DNA of 64,000 bases from the NCBI RefSeq assembly GCF_037201965.1, contig NZ_CP147518.1, positions 185,001 through 249,000 of the forward strand, written 5' to 3'. Both the position numbers and the translations under genes were made by a program. Below are positions 1 through 8,424 of this stretch, piece by piece. Source of the DNA: Spirosoma sp. SC4-14. GTDB taxonomy: Bacteria > Bacteroidota > Bacteroidia > Cytophagales > Spirosomataceae. Within the stretch, counting starts at the first letter, position 1, and the number at the start of each line of letters is the position of its first letter. Below the pieces are notes generated by a model, which had not been told where the DNA came from, ran no database searches, and saw only the letters and a program-made list of their open reading frames with translations.

Positions 1-3
1 TCA

Positions 4-120
4 ACAGGTTGGTGCTGTTAAGGCGGGTGAACACCTCTCCCATTTCGAACAGAGCCGTTAAGCCCCGTACTGCCGATGGTACTGCTGTCACAAGTGGGAG
101 AGTAGGTAGGTGCCACCTGA
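4..120 (+). rRNA. rrf: 5S ribosomal RNA
   Basis: This is a 5S rRNA gene. The ends can pair as helix I: a CAGGTTGGTGC-like 5' end lies opposite GTGCCACCTG at the 3' end. The conserved internal blocks are present, including CCCATTTCGAACAGAG, GTTAAGCCCC and CCGATGGTACTGC, followed by GTGGGAGAGTAGGT. A strong terminator follows at once, so this is the promoter-distal end of an rRNA operon whose 16S and 23S genes lie to the left, outside the window. The ends are set from helix I pairing and may be off by a few bases. Confidence 0.95.
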
Positions 121-129
121 TGAATTGTT

Positions 130-164
130 GAGAAAGCCCTCCCAAAGAGGGCTTTCTCTGTTTT
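130..164 (+). terminator. Terminator of the rRNA operon
   Basis: A perfect 12-bp stem (GAGAAAGCCCTC, positions 130-141, paired with 147-158) with a 5-nt loop is followed by TGTTTT. It lies just after the 5S gene and is a standard intrinsic terminator. Confidence 0.9.
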
Positions 165-194
165 AGGGGAATCCTAAATACTCCTAAAAAAAAG

Positions 195-1478
195 GGATCA
201 AGGACAAAAGTTCTGGAGGGCGTTGTATTTTTCTAGGTTTGTAATCTCACCCAAGTCTAGCTCGTTTTGGAAAGTTTCTTGCCTTTAGTCGAACACTTCT
301 TACCGGAGTTCATCCGAACCTATTACCAATTAACCCACGTCGAATCCGCTTCAGAAGTACTTCAGCTGTATCTGGAAGAAAAGAATTATGAGGAGCCCGC
401 TGGTCAAAAACGGGAGTTATTATCCAAAGGCTTCCTGCCCCAGATTACCATCCAAGACTTTCCCATCCGTGATAAACGAGTTTTCCTACACATCAAACGC
501 CGTCGTTGGCCACCGTGGCGCGGCTCAACACCAAGACGCAAAACCAGAGATTGGAGCCAAGTGGCATAGGGTACGCGAATGACAACGGACTTCGCGAATT
601 TTTTAAAAGAAATTGACGGATTCATCCCCCCACAGTACCAATAGCCTTGGTCGGTTGTATGGGGTTGGTGGCCGAGCCTTATTGCGTCACTATCGTGCTT
701 GTCAAAGTGGATTTGCCCATTGGGCGCAACGATCCCATGCCAAAGACTGGCTACTGTATCCCCAAAATCTGGGCACACATCTGTCGATTGACGAAACGAG
801 CCTTTCCCAAGGCGAGCTCTATACGGTTCTGACCAATAAAGCCGCTAAAGGCGGACCTGGAAGTATCGTGGCCATTATGGTAGGGACTAAAGCCGAAACC
901 GTCATTGAAGTCTTGCGTAAGTTGCCTGAAGGTCAGCGTAAAAAGGTACAGGATCGGACCGCTGAAGCGGATTACCCTGGACATGGCCGGTAACATGGGG
1001 CTGATCGCTAAAAAATGCCTTCCTAAGGCCACTCAGGCGACCGACCGATTTCATGTGCAACAACTAGCCCTGGAGGCCGTTCAGGACATGCGTATTGCCT
1101 ACCGCTGGCAGGCTCTGGAAGCAGAAAATCAAGCCCTCGATCAGAGGCCAAGCTCAACCAGACCGATTATCAACCAGAGGTTCTTTCCAATGGCGACACG
1201 CTTAAACAACTGCTGGCTCGTAGCTGTTATGTGCTCTATAAAAAGTCGATTGATTGGACGCCCAGTCAGCAACAGCGGGCCGCTCTGCTGTTGACCGCTA
1301 CCCAGATTTGAAGAGGGCTTATGAGTTGAGTCAGCCGTTGAGCCACATTTTTGAGAACACCACCGACAAGCTCTACGGCTTAGCTCGGTTGGCTCGATGG
1401 CATGAGAAAGTCCGGCAAGCTGGTTTTAAGGCCTTCAGCACATAATCCAAGGTGCTCCACAACTTTTAACCTTGATCC
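195..1478 (+). mobile_element. Decayed ISL3-family (ISAon1-like) insertion sequence
   Basis: The element is bounded by imperfect terminal inverted repeats. The left end begins GGATCAAGG at about 195. The right end, read in reverse complement from 1478, begins GGATCAAGGTTAAAAGTTG; the left end reads GGATCAAGGACAAAAGTTC. Between them lies a transposase broken by stops and frameshifts. The right end abuts the stop codon of the convergent gene at 1478-1945. I could not identify a clear 8-bp target duplication, so the exact outer borders are uncertain. Confidence 0.8.
267..1445 (+). pseudogene. ISAon1-type (ISL3 family) transposase, multiply frameshifted
   Basis: The N-terminal region (from 267) carries the family signature with FLPQITIQDFPIRDKRV and HIKRRRW, but an in-frame TAG at 568-570 interrupts it before GTRMTTDFANFLKEI. 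The catalytic part follows in other frames. Positions 613-993 hold SIDETSLSQGELYTVLTNKA. Positions 905-1294 hold ITLDMAGNMGLIAKKC and DRFHVQQLALEAVQDMR. Positions 1254-1445 hold the conserved C-terminal LARWHEKVRQAGFKAF. At least three reading-frame breaks separate these blocks. Members of this group are normally encoded as a short N-terminal ORF plus a main transposase ORF, so one break could be ancestral, but the others and the internal stop make this copy inactive. Confidence 0.85.
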
Positions 1479-1945
1479 TAAACTACTTCGAACTCGTCTA
1501 GTTTTAGTTCTGCCAGTTGAAATTTTTGTAAAAATTGCTCTTCCAGTAGATCGGCCCAGGCATTCATATACATGACAACATCAGTACGGTTGTTATGTCT
1601 TAAGTATCGTTTCTCCTGTGGGAAACGGACTAATACTTGCCGATCATTGAGCCGTTCCAGGTGCTTTACATCTTCAATCGTTAAGCCTGCTGCGAGCATT
1701 TCGCTGATGATTACATCAATTGGCATTTGGCTTGTTGGACAATAATCATCAACCTGTACATTCCAATCTCCATACCGCTGGAGCGCATAACGATGGATTT
1801 CATCTTTAGAGAGTTTTGTTAGCTCCTGGGCAAGGTTACCGCAGTTGCAACCTCCCATATGACCCCATTGGTATGGGGCACCATTTTGCAGCTTTTTAGC
1901 CGTTTTGCGAAGCGCATCGATCAATTCTGGAGTTGGACGTGCCAT
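1478..1945 (-). CDS. Conserved hypothetical protein, 155 aa
   Basis: I do not recognise a named family with certainty. The protein starts MARPTPELIDALRKTAKKLQ, followed by a GHMGGCNCGNLAQEL segment with two closely spaced cysteines at about residues 33 and 35, and ends acidic (LDEFEVV). The composition is soluble, with no signal peptide or membrane segment. It lies downstream of leuA on the same strand, but a terminator separates the two, so it is probably a separate unit. Its stop codon coincides with the right end of the IS remnant, so the natural C-terminus could have been altered by the insertion. The function is unknown. Confidence 0.75.
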   Translation of the reverse strand: MARPTPELIDALRKTAKKLQNGAPYQWGHMGGCNCGNLAQELTKLSKDEIHRYALQRYGDWNVQVDDYCPTSQMPIDVIISEMLAAGLTIEDVKHLERLNDRQVLVRFPQEKRYLRHNNRTDVVMYMNAWADLLEEQFLQKFQLAELKLDEFEVV

Positions 1946-2006
1946 TTGCTACTGTTTTAACGATTTATCTACCAAACAGAGCATCAAAAAGATTTGTTCA
2001 CAAAAA

Positions 2007-2027
2007 AGCCCACCGGTTAGGTGGGCT
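2007..2027 (-). terminator. Terminator after leuA
   Basis: An 8-bp stem (AGCCCACC with GGTGGGCT) is followed, in the minus-strand direction, by six U residues (A run at 2002-2007 on the given strand). It sits a few bases downstream of the leuA stop and separates leuA from the next gene. Confidence 0.85.
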
Positions 2028-2032
2028 GAAGC

Positions 2033-3172
2033 CTAGCGAACAAGCTCCATCAAATCCTTATCATTTACTTCTTTTTTGATGTCGGCCATGTCAAGAAATC
2101 GAGTATAAATCGTATCCAGCGTAGGTTTATCATACCGGTAGCCAAGCAACTCCAGCCGATGCTTAAGAGCGTGGCGACCGCTCCGGGCAGTCAGAACAAT
2201 AGAGGATTTCGGAACGCCTACATCCTGCGGGTTCATGATCTCGTAATTTTCTGAATGCTTAAGGAAGCCATCCTGATGAATACCTGAGGAATGCGCAAAG
2301 GCATTTCGACCAACAATAGCTTTATTGGCCTGAACGGGCATCCGCATCATTTGCGATACAAGGTTACTGACTGGATAAAGCCGGGTCGAATCAATGTTCG
2401 TATAGAGTCCCAACTCTTTTTTGACTTTAATCGCCATTACAACTTCTTCGAGCGATGTATTGCCAGCGCGCTCACCAATGCCGTTAATCGTAACTTCAAC
2501 CTGACGGGCACCGTTCATTACGCCAGCCAGCGTATTGGCAGTTGCCAACCCAAGGTCATTATGACAATGGATCGAAATAGTTGCCTTATGCACGTTTGAG
2601 ACGTGCTCATAGATATAGGCAATCTTTCGGCCGTATTCGTCGGGTAGGCAATAGCCAGTAGTATCAGGAATATTTACAACAGTAGCTCCGGCACTGATAA
2701 CCGCTTCTGTAAGCTGAGCCAGAAAAGCCAGATCAGCCCGGCCCGCGTCTTCGGCATAGAACTCCACATCTTCTACATAGCCTTTAGCATGCTTAACAGC
2801 AGCTACAGCCTGTTCCAGTATCTTTTCGCGGGTGCTGTTGAATTTATTCCGAATATGAATATCGGATGAGCCAATTCCGGTGTGGATGCGGCCACGTTTT
2901 GCCCATTTTAGAGCTTCACCAGCAGCATCAATATCTCCTTTTACAGCGCGGCTTAATGCGCAAATGGTAGGCTCAGTCACAGCCTTGGAAATTTCGACTA
3001 CCGACCGGAAGTCGCCCGGACTGGATATAGGAAAGCCCGCTTCGATAATATCAACGCCCAGGCGCTCCAGTTCTTTAGCTACCACAATTTTTTCCTCTGT
3101 AGTTAGCTGACAGCCTGGCACTTGTTCGCCGTCGCGCAAAGTAGTGTCGAAAATATAAACTCGTTGGCTCAT
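2033..3172 (-). CDS. leuA: 2-isopropylmalate synthase, short form
   Basis: This enzyme condenses acetyl-CoA with 2-oxoisovalerate, the first committed step of leucine synthesis. The HMGL-like TIM barrel motif is near the N-terminus ([13 protein letters not shown], residues 8-20), with the metal-binding HCHND at about residue 200 and [14 protein letters not shown] at about 230. At 379 aa it lacks the C-terminal LeuA-type allosteric domain found in long forms of about 510 aa, so feedback control by leucine is expected to act elsewhere. The gene is preceded by its own promoter, a leader peptide and a terminator (see 3216-3393), which suggests transcriptional attenuation. Homocitrate synthase-like activity is a formal alternative, but the neighbours leuB, leuC and leuD favour leuA. 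Confidence 0.9.
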   Translation of the reverse strand: MSQRVYIFDTTLRDGEQVPGCQLTTEEKIVVAKELERLGVDIIEAGFPISSPGDFRSVVEISKAVTEPTICALSRAVKGDIDAAGEALKWAKRGRIHTGIGSSDIHIRNKFNSTREKILEQAVAAVKHAKGYVEDVEFYAEDAGRADLAFLAQLTEAVISAGATVVNIPDTTGYCLPDEYGRKIAYIYEHVSNVHKATISIHCHNDLGLATANTLAGVMNGARQVEVTINGIGERAGNTSLEEVVMAIKVKKELGLYTNIDSTRLYPVSNLVSQMMRMPVQANKAIVGRNAFAHSSGIHQDGFLKHSENYEIMNPQDVGVPKSSIVLTARSGRHALKHRLELLGYRYDKPTLDTIYTRFLDMADIKKEVNDKDLMELVR

Positions 3173-3215
3173 ACCCGGTATTTATTGAAATGTTAGCAAT
3201 TTACTGGCCTTAAGG

Positions 3216-3270
3216 AAAAAGGCCCTTTCTGTTGGAGAAAGGGCCTTTTTCGCATACTATATCCTTCTCC
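3216..3270 (-). promoter_or_regulatory. Candidate transcription attenuator of leuA
   Basis: On the minus strand, a perfect 15-bp hairpin (3250-3236 paired with 3230-3216, loop CCAAC) with a terminal U run lies between the leader peptide and leuA. A segment just upstream, GGAGAAGG (3270-3263), can pair with CTTTCTCC (3241-3234), which covers the top of the hairpin's 5' arm and part of its loop, and so forms a competing antiterminator. A ribosome at the leader stop codon (3275-3277) would cover GGAGAAGG and allow termination. A ribosome stalled at the earlier leucine codons would leave it free. The hairpin is directly visible; the regulatory logic is inferred. Confidence 0.7.
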
Positions 3271-3274
3271 GTCT

Positions 3275-3325
3275 TTAAAAAACGTTTAGCTGCTGCAGTC
3301 GGTTATCAAGACAGATTGTTTGCAT
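3275..3325 (-). CDS. Putative leucine/branched-chain leader peptide, 16 aa
   Basis: The small ORF reads MQTICLDNRLQQLNVF followed by TAA. Five of its 16 residues are branched-chain (Ile4, Leu6, Leu10, Leu13, Val15), and the leucines use CTT, CTG and CTA. It lies about 35-40 nt downstream of a TAnnTTTG promoter and just upstream of the leuA attenuator hairpin, which is where a leader peptide is expected. It has no obvious Shine-Dalgarno sequence, which is usual in Bacteroidota. Translation is inferred. Confidence 0.6.
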   Translation of the reverse strand: MQTICLDNRLQQLNVF

Positions 3326-3365
3326 ATTAAGTTTGCGAAATTTCGCTGATTGCGTAAATGCGCTA

Positions 3366-3395
3366 CAAAAGTAGCCATTTATTACAAAATTACAA
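3366..3395 (-). promoter_or_regulatory. Promoter of the leuA leader
   Basis: On the minus strand, the -7 element TACTTTTG (3373-3366) is preceded 19 nt upstream by TTG (3395-3393). This matches the Bacteroidota housekeeping promoter (TTTG or TTG, 19-21 nt, TAnnTTTG). Transcription would begin near 3359, ahead of the leader peptide. Confidence 0.65.
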
Positions 3396-3436
3396 GCAGA
3401 TAAATATTTTTTTAATAGACCAGATTCGCTTCTAAA

Positions 3437-4513
3437 TCAAGCCTTTAAAGAGCTGATAATCTGGTTGCCCATTGCCTCTGTACCCAGAATCTTGTCAGAG
3501 GGCGTATTTTTATCAGCAATGTCACGCGTGCGGAAACCTGCTTTTAGAGCATCATCAACGGCGCCAATTACGGCCTGTGCTTCTGTTTGTAAGCCGAACG
3601 AAATATCGAGTAGTAACGCAACTGACAGCACAGATGCAAGTGGGTTTGCTACTCCTTTGCCCGTAATATCGTGGGCCGAACCGTGGATAGGTTCATACAC
3701 ACCTGTTTTATCGCCAACTGAAGCAGAAGCCAGCATTCCCATCGAACCGGCAATCTGGCTGGCTTCGTCGGTCAGAATATCACCGAAAAGGTTACCCGTT
3801 ACAACCACATCAAAGCGTTTAGGATCTTTAATAAGTAGCATAGCGGCTGCATCAATAAACTGGTGTTCAACGATGACGTCAGGATATTCGGGAGCAATGG
3901 CCTGAACTACTTCGCGCCATAAGCGACTGCTTTCGAGTACGTTTGCTTTATCGACCGAGCACAGTTTCTTGCTACGCGTACGAGCCGCTTCGAATGCTTT
4001 ACGGACAATGCGTTCTACTTCATATTTGCTGTAAATCATGGTGTCGTAAGCGGTATTACCATTATCGATTCGCTCACGTTTTCCGAAATAAACATCGCCC
4101 GTCAACTCGCGAAAGAACAGAATATCGGCTCCCCGCAGAATTTCGGGCTTTATGCTAGAGGCTTCAAGCAGTTCGTCGAACAATTTAATAGGGCGCAGGT
4201 TGGCATAGAGCCCCAGCTCTTTCCGCATCTGGAGCAATCCTTGTTCTGGGCGCACTTTGGCTGAAGGATCATTATCGTATTTAGGATGGCCTACTGCACC
4301 GAACAAAATAGCGTCGGCCGCCTGCATTTTAGTTAAGGTTTCAGCGGGTAATGGTGAACCGGTAGCTTCAATAGCCACGTGGCCAATCAGGGCTTCGTCG
4401 TAGGTAAACTCATGACCAAACTTCTGAGCAATTGTTTCGAGAACCTGCTTACCAACAGCAGTTACTTCGGCGCCGATTCCATCGCCGGGAACAACAAGGA
4501 TGTGTTTTTTCAT
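3437..4513 (-). CDS. leuB: 3-isopropylmalate dehydrogenase
   Basis: This enzyme oxidatively decarboxylates 3-isopropylmalate to 2-oxoisocaproate with NAD+ in the third leucine step. The isocitrate/isopropylmalate dehydrogenase fold is shown by VPGDGIGAEV near residue 8, RELTGDVYFG at about 135, LTDEASQIAGSMGMLASAS at about 250, and the NAD-binding EPIHGSAHDITGKG near 275. At 358 aa it is of family length. It starts 46 bp after the long synthase paralogue upstream, in an apparent operon leuC-leuD-synthase-leuB. The 264-bp gap to leuA contains a new promoter and attenuator. Confidence 0.97.
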   Translation of the reverse strand: MKKHILVVPGDGIGAEVTAVGKQVLETIAQKFGHEFTYDEALIGHVAIEATGSPLPAETLTKMQAADAILFGAVGHPKYDNDPSAKVRPEQGLLQMRKELGLYANLRPIKLFDELLEASSIKPEILRGADILFFRELTGDVYFGKRERIDNGNTAYDTMIYSKYEVERIVRKAFEAARTRSKKLCSVDKANVLESSRLWREVVQAIAPEYPDVIVEHQFIDAAAMLLIKDPKRFDVVVTGNLFGDILTDEASQIAGSMGMLASASVGDKTGVYEPIHGSAHDITGKGVANPLASVLSVALLLDISFGLQTEAQAVIGAVDDALKAGFRTRDIADKNTPSDKILGTEAMGNQIISSLKA

Positions 4514-4559
4514 AATTGGGGAAGAAGCTCGCTAGCTCGCAAAGGGGCTGGAGGGCTCT

Positions 4560-6080
4560 TTAGTCTAACGTATTTAGCATTTTTTGAGTGGCTTTGATTG
4601 CCGACACGGCCTGGTCGGAATCAAGGCCACGAGTTTTGAATTCGCGGTTTTTGTATTTCCAGGTAATAATCGTTTCGCAAAGAGCATCGGTATGCCCACC
4701 CGTTGGAATTCTGACGGCGTAATCGGTCAATATAGGTAGTGTTCGTTTCTTCTTGCCGTAAATTTTCTTCAGCGCGTTCATGAACGCATCGTACTGACCA
4801 TCGCCCTGGGCATTTTCCTCGAATTGCTCATTATCGATTCGAACACGAAGTGTTGCCGACGGTTTGAGATCTTTGGAATGCGTGAGTACATAGTTAAGAA
4901 TTTCGACCCGCGAAGCGATTGCGGTTGTGTTCAATACGTCCGAAATGACATAGGGTAGATCTTCACGCGTAACAACTTCCTTCTGATCGCCCAATTCAAT
5001 AACGCGCTGGGTCACCTTACGCAGGTCTTCTTCTGGCAGTTGAATCCCTAATTCGCGGAGGTTGTTTTCGATATTGGCTTTGCCGGATGTTTTTCCCAGG
5101 GCATAGCTGCGTTTGCGGCCAAATCGTTCCGGTAACAACGCATTGAAATACAAGTTATTTTTCTTGTCGCCATCGGCATGGATTCCAGCCGTTTGGGTAA
5201 ACACATTATCACCAACGACGGGCTTATTATCGGGAATCCGAAGGCCGGAAAACGTTTCGACAATTTTACTGACCTGATACAGCGACTTTTCGATTACGCC
5301 GGTTTTTATATCGGGCATAAAATCGCGCATAACCGCAATTGCACTTGCCATAGGGGCATTTCCGGCCCGTTCGCCCAAACCGTTTACGGTCAGGTGCAAT
5401 CCATGAGCGCCCGCCCGAATTGCTTCCATTACATTGGCGATGCTAAGGTCGTAGTCGTTATGGGCGTGGAAGTCGAAGTGTAAACGGGGGTAACGCGCTA
5501 CAAGCTGGCTAATAAACGTAAAGGTTTCGGTAGGAGTAAGCACGCCCAGCGTATCGGGTAATAAGATACGGCGGACAGGTTGCGTTTGCAGAAAATCCAG
5601 AAACTGAAGAACGTAGTCGGGCGAATTTCGCATACCATTGCTCCAGTCTTCCAGATACACGTTGGCTTGTAGGCCGTGATGCTGAGCTTCGCTAAGAACT
5701 TGTTGAATATCAGCAAAATGTTCGGTGGGCGTTTTCTTAAGTTGGTAAGTTAGGTGGTTGATCGAACCCTTGGTGAGCAGATTCATGACTTTGGCACCCG
5801 ATGCAAGCATCCAATCGAGTGAAGCCTGCCCATCAACAAAGGTCAATACTTCAATTTTGTCGAGCAAGCCAACTCCGGCAGCCCAACGGGTAATTTGCTG
5901 AACCGCTTCTAACTCCCCAGCCGATACTCGCGCTGAGGCTACTTCAACCCGATCGACCTTGACCTCGGTAAGTAGCGACTGCGCAAGTGCCAGTTTTTCA
6001 GACGCCGAAAACGACACTCCGCTGGTTTGTTCACCGTCGCGCAGTGTCGTATCCATAATTTCGATATAACGACGTTTCAT
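4560..6080 (-). CDS. Long isopropylmalate/citramalate synthase-type enzyme, 506 aa
   Basis: The N-terminal HMGL-like barrel carries [14 protein letters not shown] (residues 8-21), FHAHNDYDLSIANV near 200 and NGLGERAGNAPMASA near 230. A C-terminal LeuA-type dimer/allosteric domain covers about residues 390-500. In contrast to the 379-aa leuA nearby, this protein has the regulatory domain. Enzymes of this group make either 2-isopropylmalate or (R)-citramalate; the latter gives a threonine-independent route to isoleucine using the same leuBCD enzymes. Its place between leuD and leuB, beside a separate leuA, fits citramalate synthase, but substrate specificity cannot be read securely from the sequence and I give no symbol. 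Confidence 0.88.
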   Translation of the reverse strand: MKRRYIEIMDTTLRDGEQTSGVSFSASEKLALAQSLLTEVKVDRVEVASARVSAGELEAVQQITRWAAGVGLLDKIEVLTFVDGQASLDWMLASGAKVMNLLTKGSINHLTYQLKKTPTEHFADIQQVLSEAQHHGLQANVYLEDWSNGMRNSPDYVLQFLDFLQTQPVRRILLPDTLGVLTPTETFTFISQLVARYPRLHFDFHAHNDYDLSIANVMEAIRAGAHGLHLTVNGLGERAGNAPMASAIAVMRDFMPDIKTGVIEKSLYQVSKIVETFSGLRIPDNKPVVGDNVFTQTAGIHADGDKKNNLYFNALLPERFGRKRSYALGKTSGKANIENNLRELGIQLPEEDLRKVTQRVIELGDQKEVVTREDLPYVISDVLNTTAIASRVEILNYVLTHSKDLKPSATLRVRIDNEQFEENAQGDGQYDAFMNALKKIYGKKKRTLPILTDYAVRIPTGGHTDALCETIITWKYKNREFKTRGLDSDQAVSAIKATQKMLNTLD

Positions 6081-6093
6081 ACTTTAAAGAGCG

Positions 6094-6150
6094 AAAGAGT
6101 GAATGAGCGAAAGAGTGGCTAGCGCATCATTTTTCGCTCATTCACTCTTT
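6094..6150. repeat. AT-rich intergenic inverted repeat (family 2)
   Basis: A 19-bp inverted repeat (AAAGAGTGAATGAGCGAAA, 6094-6112, with 6132-6150) lies between leuD and the synthase paralogue, close to the leuD stop codon. Its words recur in the inverted repeats at 12013-12100 and 53048-53107. Confidence 0.75.
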
Positions 6151-6760
6151 AAAAAGGTCTCGTTTCGGCGAAGGTTTCAATTTCAGACTTCATCGAAAGC
6201 AGGTAATCGATGTCGTCGAAGCCGTTGATGAGGTTATGCTTTTTATAGCCATTGATGGCAAAGCCTTCACTTTCGCCCGTTGCCAGCAGCGTTATGGTTT
6301 GTGCTGGCAGGTTAACTTCCAGCTCGGTTTTGGGGTCGGCCTCGATGGCAGCAAAGATTTTATCGGCAAACTCCGGACTGACCGTAACGGGTAAGATGCC
6401 GATATTCAGGCAGTTATTTTTAAAAATATCGGCAAAGAAGCTCGAAACAACACAGCGAAAACCATAGTCGTAAATAGCCCAGGCGGCATGTTCGCGGCTT
6501 GAACCGCTCCCGAAATTTTTGCCACCGACCAGAATTTTGCGGGGTGACCCTTCGCCAGAGTAGGTTGGATTATTCAGAACAAAATCGGCCTTAGGCGTAT
6601 TGTCGCTATTGTAGCGCCAGTCGCGGAAAAGGTTATCGCCGAATCCTTTACGCTCAGTAGCTTTCAGGAAGCGGGCAGGGATAATCTGGTCAGTATCGAC
6701 GTTCTCAATGGGCATTGGAACGGCCGTGCTGCGGAGTATATTGAATTTGTCGTAAGCCAT
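6149..6760 (-). CDS. leuD: 3-isopropylmalate dehydratase small subunit
   Basis: This is the swivelling subunit of isopropylmalate isomerase, acting with LeuC. The sequence contains PIENVDTDQIIPARF near the N-terminus and NFGSGSSREHAAWAIYDYG in the middle, both typical of LeuD. I chose the ATG at 6760 (MAYDKFNILR, 203 aa). An in-frame start at 6784 would add eight residues (MGVRGLQI) that are encoded by the palindromic repeat at 6769-6868 and are unlikely to be native. It lies downstream of leuC, with the REPIN-like element in the intergenic gap. Confidence 0.96.
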   Translation of the reverse strand: MAYDKFNILRSTAVPMPIENVDTDQIIPARFLKATERKGFGDNLFRDWRYNSDNTPKADFVLNNPTYSGEGSPRKILVGGKNFGSGSSREHAAWAIYDYGFRCVVSSFFADIFKNNCLNIGILPVTVSPEFADKIFAAIEADPKTELEVNLPAQTITLLATGESEGFAINGYKKHNLINGFDDIDYLLSMKSEIETFAETRPF

Positions 6761-6768
6761 GATTTGAA

Positions 6769-6868
6769 GGCCCCTAACCCCCAAAGGGGGAGCGCTGACG
6801 CATCATAAGTAATACTGTATGTAAAATAATGCGCCAGCAAGTGCCCCCTTTGGGGGTTAGGGGGCTTG
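6769..6868. repeat. REPIN-like inverted pair of GC-rich palindromes (family 1)
   Basis: Two copies of a palindromic unit with core CCCCCAAAGGGGG face each other: 6769-6793 and, inverted, 6842-6868. The flanking words are also inverted (CCCCTAA against TTAGGGG, GCTGACGCAT against ATGCGCCAGC), so the whole 100 bp can fold into one long stem with about 25 nt in the loop. It fills the leuC-leuD gap. Confidence 0.85.
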
Positions 6869-6878
6869 GTTTATGTTA

Positions 6879-8279
6879 TTAGATTAACTCTCTCGGATCG
6901 GTCACTTTGCCGGTTACTGCGGCAGCAGCCGCCACTAGCGGGCTCGCTAAGAGCGTACGGGCACCGGGACCCTGGCGGCCTTCGAAGTTGCGGTTTGAGG
7001 TAGAAACGGCATATTTGCCAGCTGGAATCTTATCATCATTCATGGCCAGGCAAGCCGAGCAGCCGGGTTGACGAAGCTGGAAACCCGATTCGGTCAGAAT
7101 ATCAAGAATACCTTCGTCTTTAATCTGCTTCTCAACGATGTGTGAACCCGGCACTAACCAAGCCGTTACATTATCGGCTTTCTTACGGCCTTTTACGATG
7201 GAAGCAAATGCCCGGAAATCTTCAATTCGGCCATTGGTGCAACTTCCCAGAAAGACAAAATCGATGGGTTTGCCGATCATCGATTCGTTTTCGGAAAAGC
7301 CCATGTAGTGCAATGATTTTTTATAGCTGGCAGCGCCGTCTTTTACGGCTTCAGCAGCCGGAATCTGGTGCGTAACACCAGTGCCTAAGCCAGGGTTGGT
7401 GCCGTAGGTAATTTGAGGCTCAATGTCGGCTGCGTCGAAAGTCAGATCAACATCAAATGTAGCACCTTCATCGGTTTTGAGCGATTCCCAGTAAGGAACC
7501 AGTTTATCCCAGGCTTCCCCTTTTGGAGCTAGTTCGCGGCCTTTCAGGTAGTTGAGCGTTGTTTGGTCGGGGGCAATCATACCACCACGAGCACCCATTT
7601 CGATGCTCATGTTGCAGACCGTCATGCGGCCTTCCATACTCATAGTTTCAAATACATCACCGGCATACTCAACAAAGTAGCCCGTAGCGCCACTAGCCGA
7701 AATTTGCGAAATGATATACAGAATAACGTCTTTCGGCAATACACCTTTGCCGGTCGTCCCGTTTACACTAATCCGCATTTTCTTCGGCTTTGGCTGCATA
7801 ATGCATTGTGTTGCCAGTACCATTTCTACTTCCGATGTGCCAATTCCGAAGGCAATAGCGCCAAAAGCACCGTGGGTCGACGTATGTGAGTCGCCACAAA
7901 CAATGGTCATGCCGGGAAGCGTGATTCCATTTTCTGGCCCTACTACGTGTACGATTCCATTTTTGATATGGCCCAGACCCCAGTGCGAGATGCCATATTT
8001 GGTGGCATTTCGTTCCAAAGCGGCCAACTGATTGGCCGAAAGGGGGTCGGCTACGGGCAGATGCTGATTGATAGTTGGGGTGTTATGATCGGCGGTAGCG
8101 AACGTGCGGCCCGAAAATAGCACACCCGCTCCGCGGCCTTCCAGACCCAGAAAGGCTACCGGGCTGGTTACTTCATGAATAAAATGACGGTCGATAAATA
8201 ATACATCAGGACCATCGTCGACATGCCGGACGACGTGAGCGTCCCAGACTTTATCGAACAGGGTTTTTGGGGTACTCAT
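6879..8279 (-). CDS. leuC: 3-isopropylmalate dehydratase large subunit
   Basis: This is the aconitase-family [4Fe-4S] subunit that isomerises 2-isopropylmalate to 3-isopropylmalate with LeuD. Seen in the sequence are [12 protein letters not shown] at the N-terminus, [20 protein letters not shown], and the cluster ligands in [16 protein letters not shown] and [12 protein letters not shown]. At 466 aa it has the standard length. It is the first gene of the leuCD segment. The 145-bp upstream region contains a 9-bp hairpin (8315-8352) that could be regulatory, but I see no leader peptide in front of leuC comparable to that of leuA. Confidence 0.97.
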   Translation of the reverse strand: MSTPKTLFDKVWDAHVVRHVDDGPDVLFIDRHFIHEVTSPVAFLGLEGRGAGVLFSGRTFATADHNTPTINQHLPVADPLSANQLAALERNATKYGISHWGLGHIKNGIVHVVGPENGITLPGMTIVCGDSHTSTHGAFGAIAFGIGTSEVEMVLATQCIMQPKPKKMRISVNGTTGKGVLPKDVILYIISQISASGATGYFVEYAGDVFETMSMEGRMTVCNMSIEMGARGGMIAPDQTTLNYLKGRELAPKGEAWDKLVPYWESLKTDEGATFDVDLTFDAADIEPQITYGTNPGLGTGVTHQIPAAEAVKDGAASYKKSLHYMGFSENESMIGKPIDFVFLGSCTNGRIEDFRAFASIVKGRKKADNVTAWLVPGSHIVEKQIKDEGILDILTESGFQLRQPGCSACLAMNDDKIPAGKYAVSTSNRNFEGRQGPGARTLLASPLVAAAAAVTGKVTDPRELI

Positions 8280-8393
8280 AGTTGTATAGAAAACAGGTAA
8301 ACGCTGTACTTAAATTTCCTGACGTTTCTCTCGGCTCGATGGAGTCAGGAAACGTGCCTACAAATTTGCGGAAACTTAGGCAATCAATCATCT

Positions 8394-8416
8394 CGCCATT
8401 GGTCCACTAAATGGCG
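8394..8416 (-). terminator. Possible weak terminator hairpin after the AraC gene
   Basis: A 7-bp stem (CGCCATT with AATGGCG) lies just downstream of the AraC-type gene at 8425-9285. It lacks a U run on the minus strand, so termination here is uncertain. It may only partly separate ilvA-araC from leuC. Confidence 0.3.
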
Positions 8417-8424
8417 ATTTTAGT

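Noticed and set aside
8315..8352. Hairpin upstream of leuC considered as a second attenuator
   Set aside because: The 9-bp stem has a 20-nt loop, no U run on the minus strand and no leader peptide before it.
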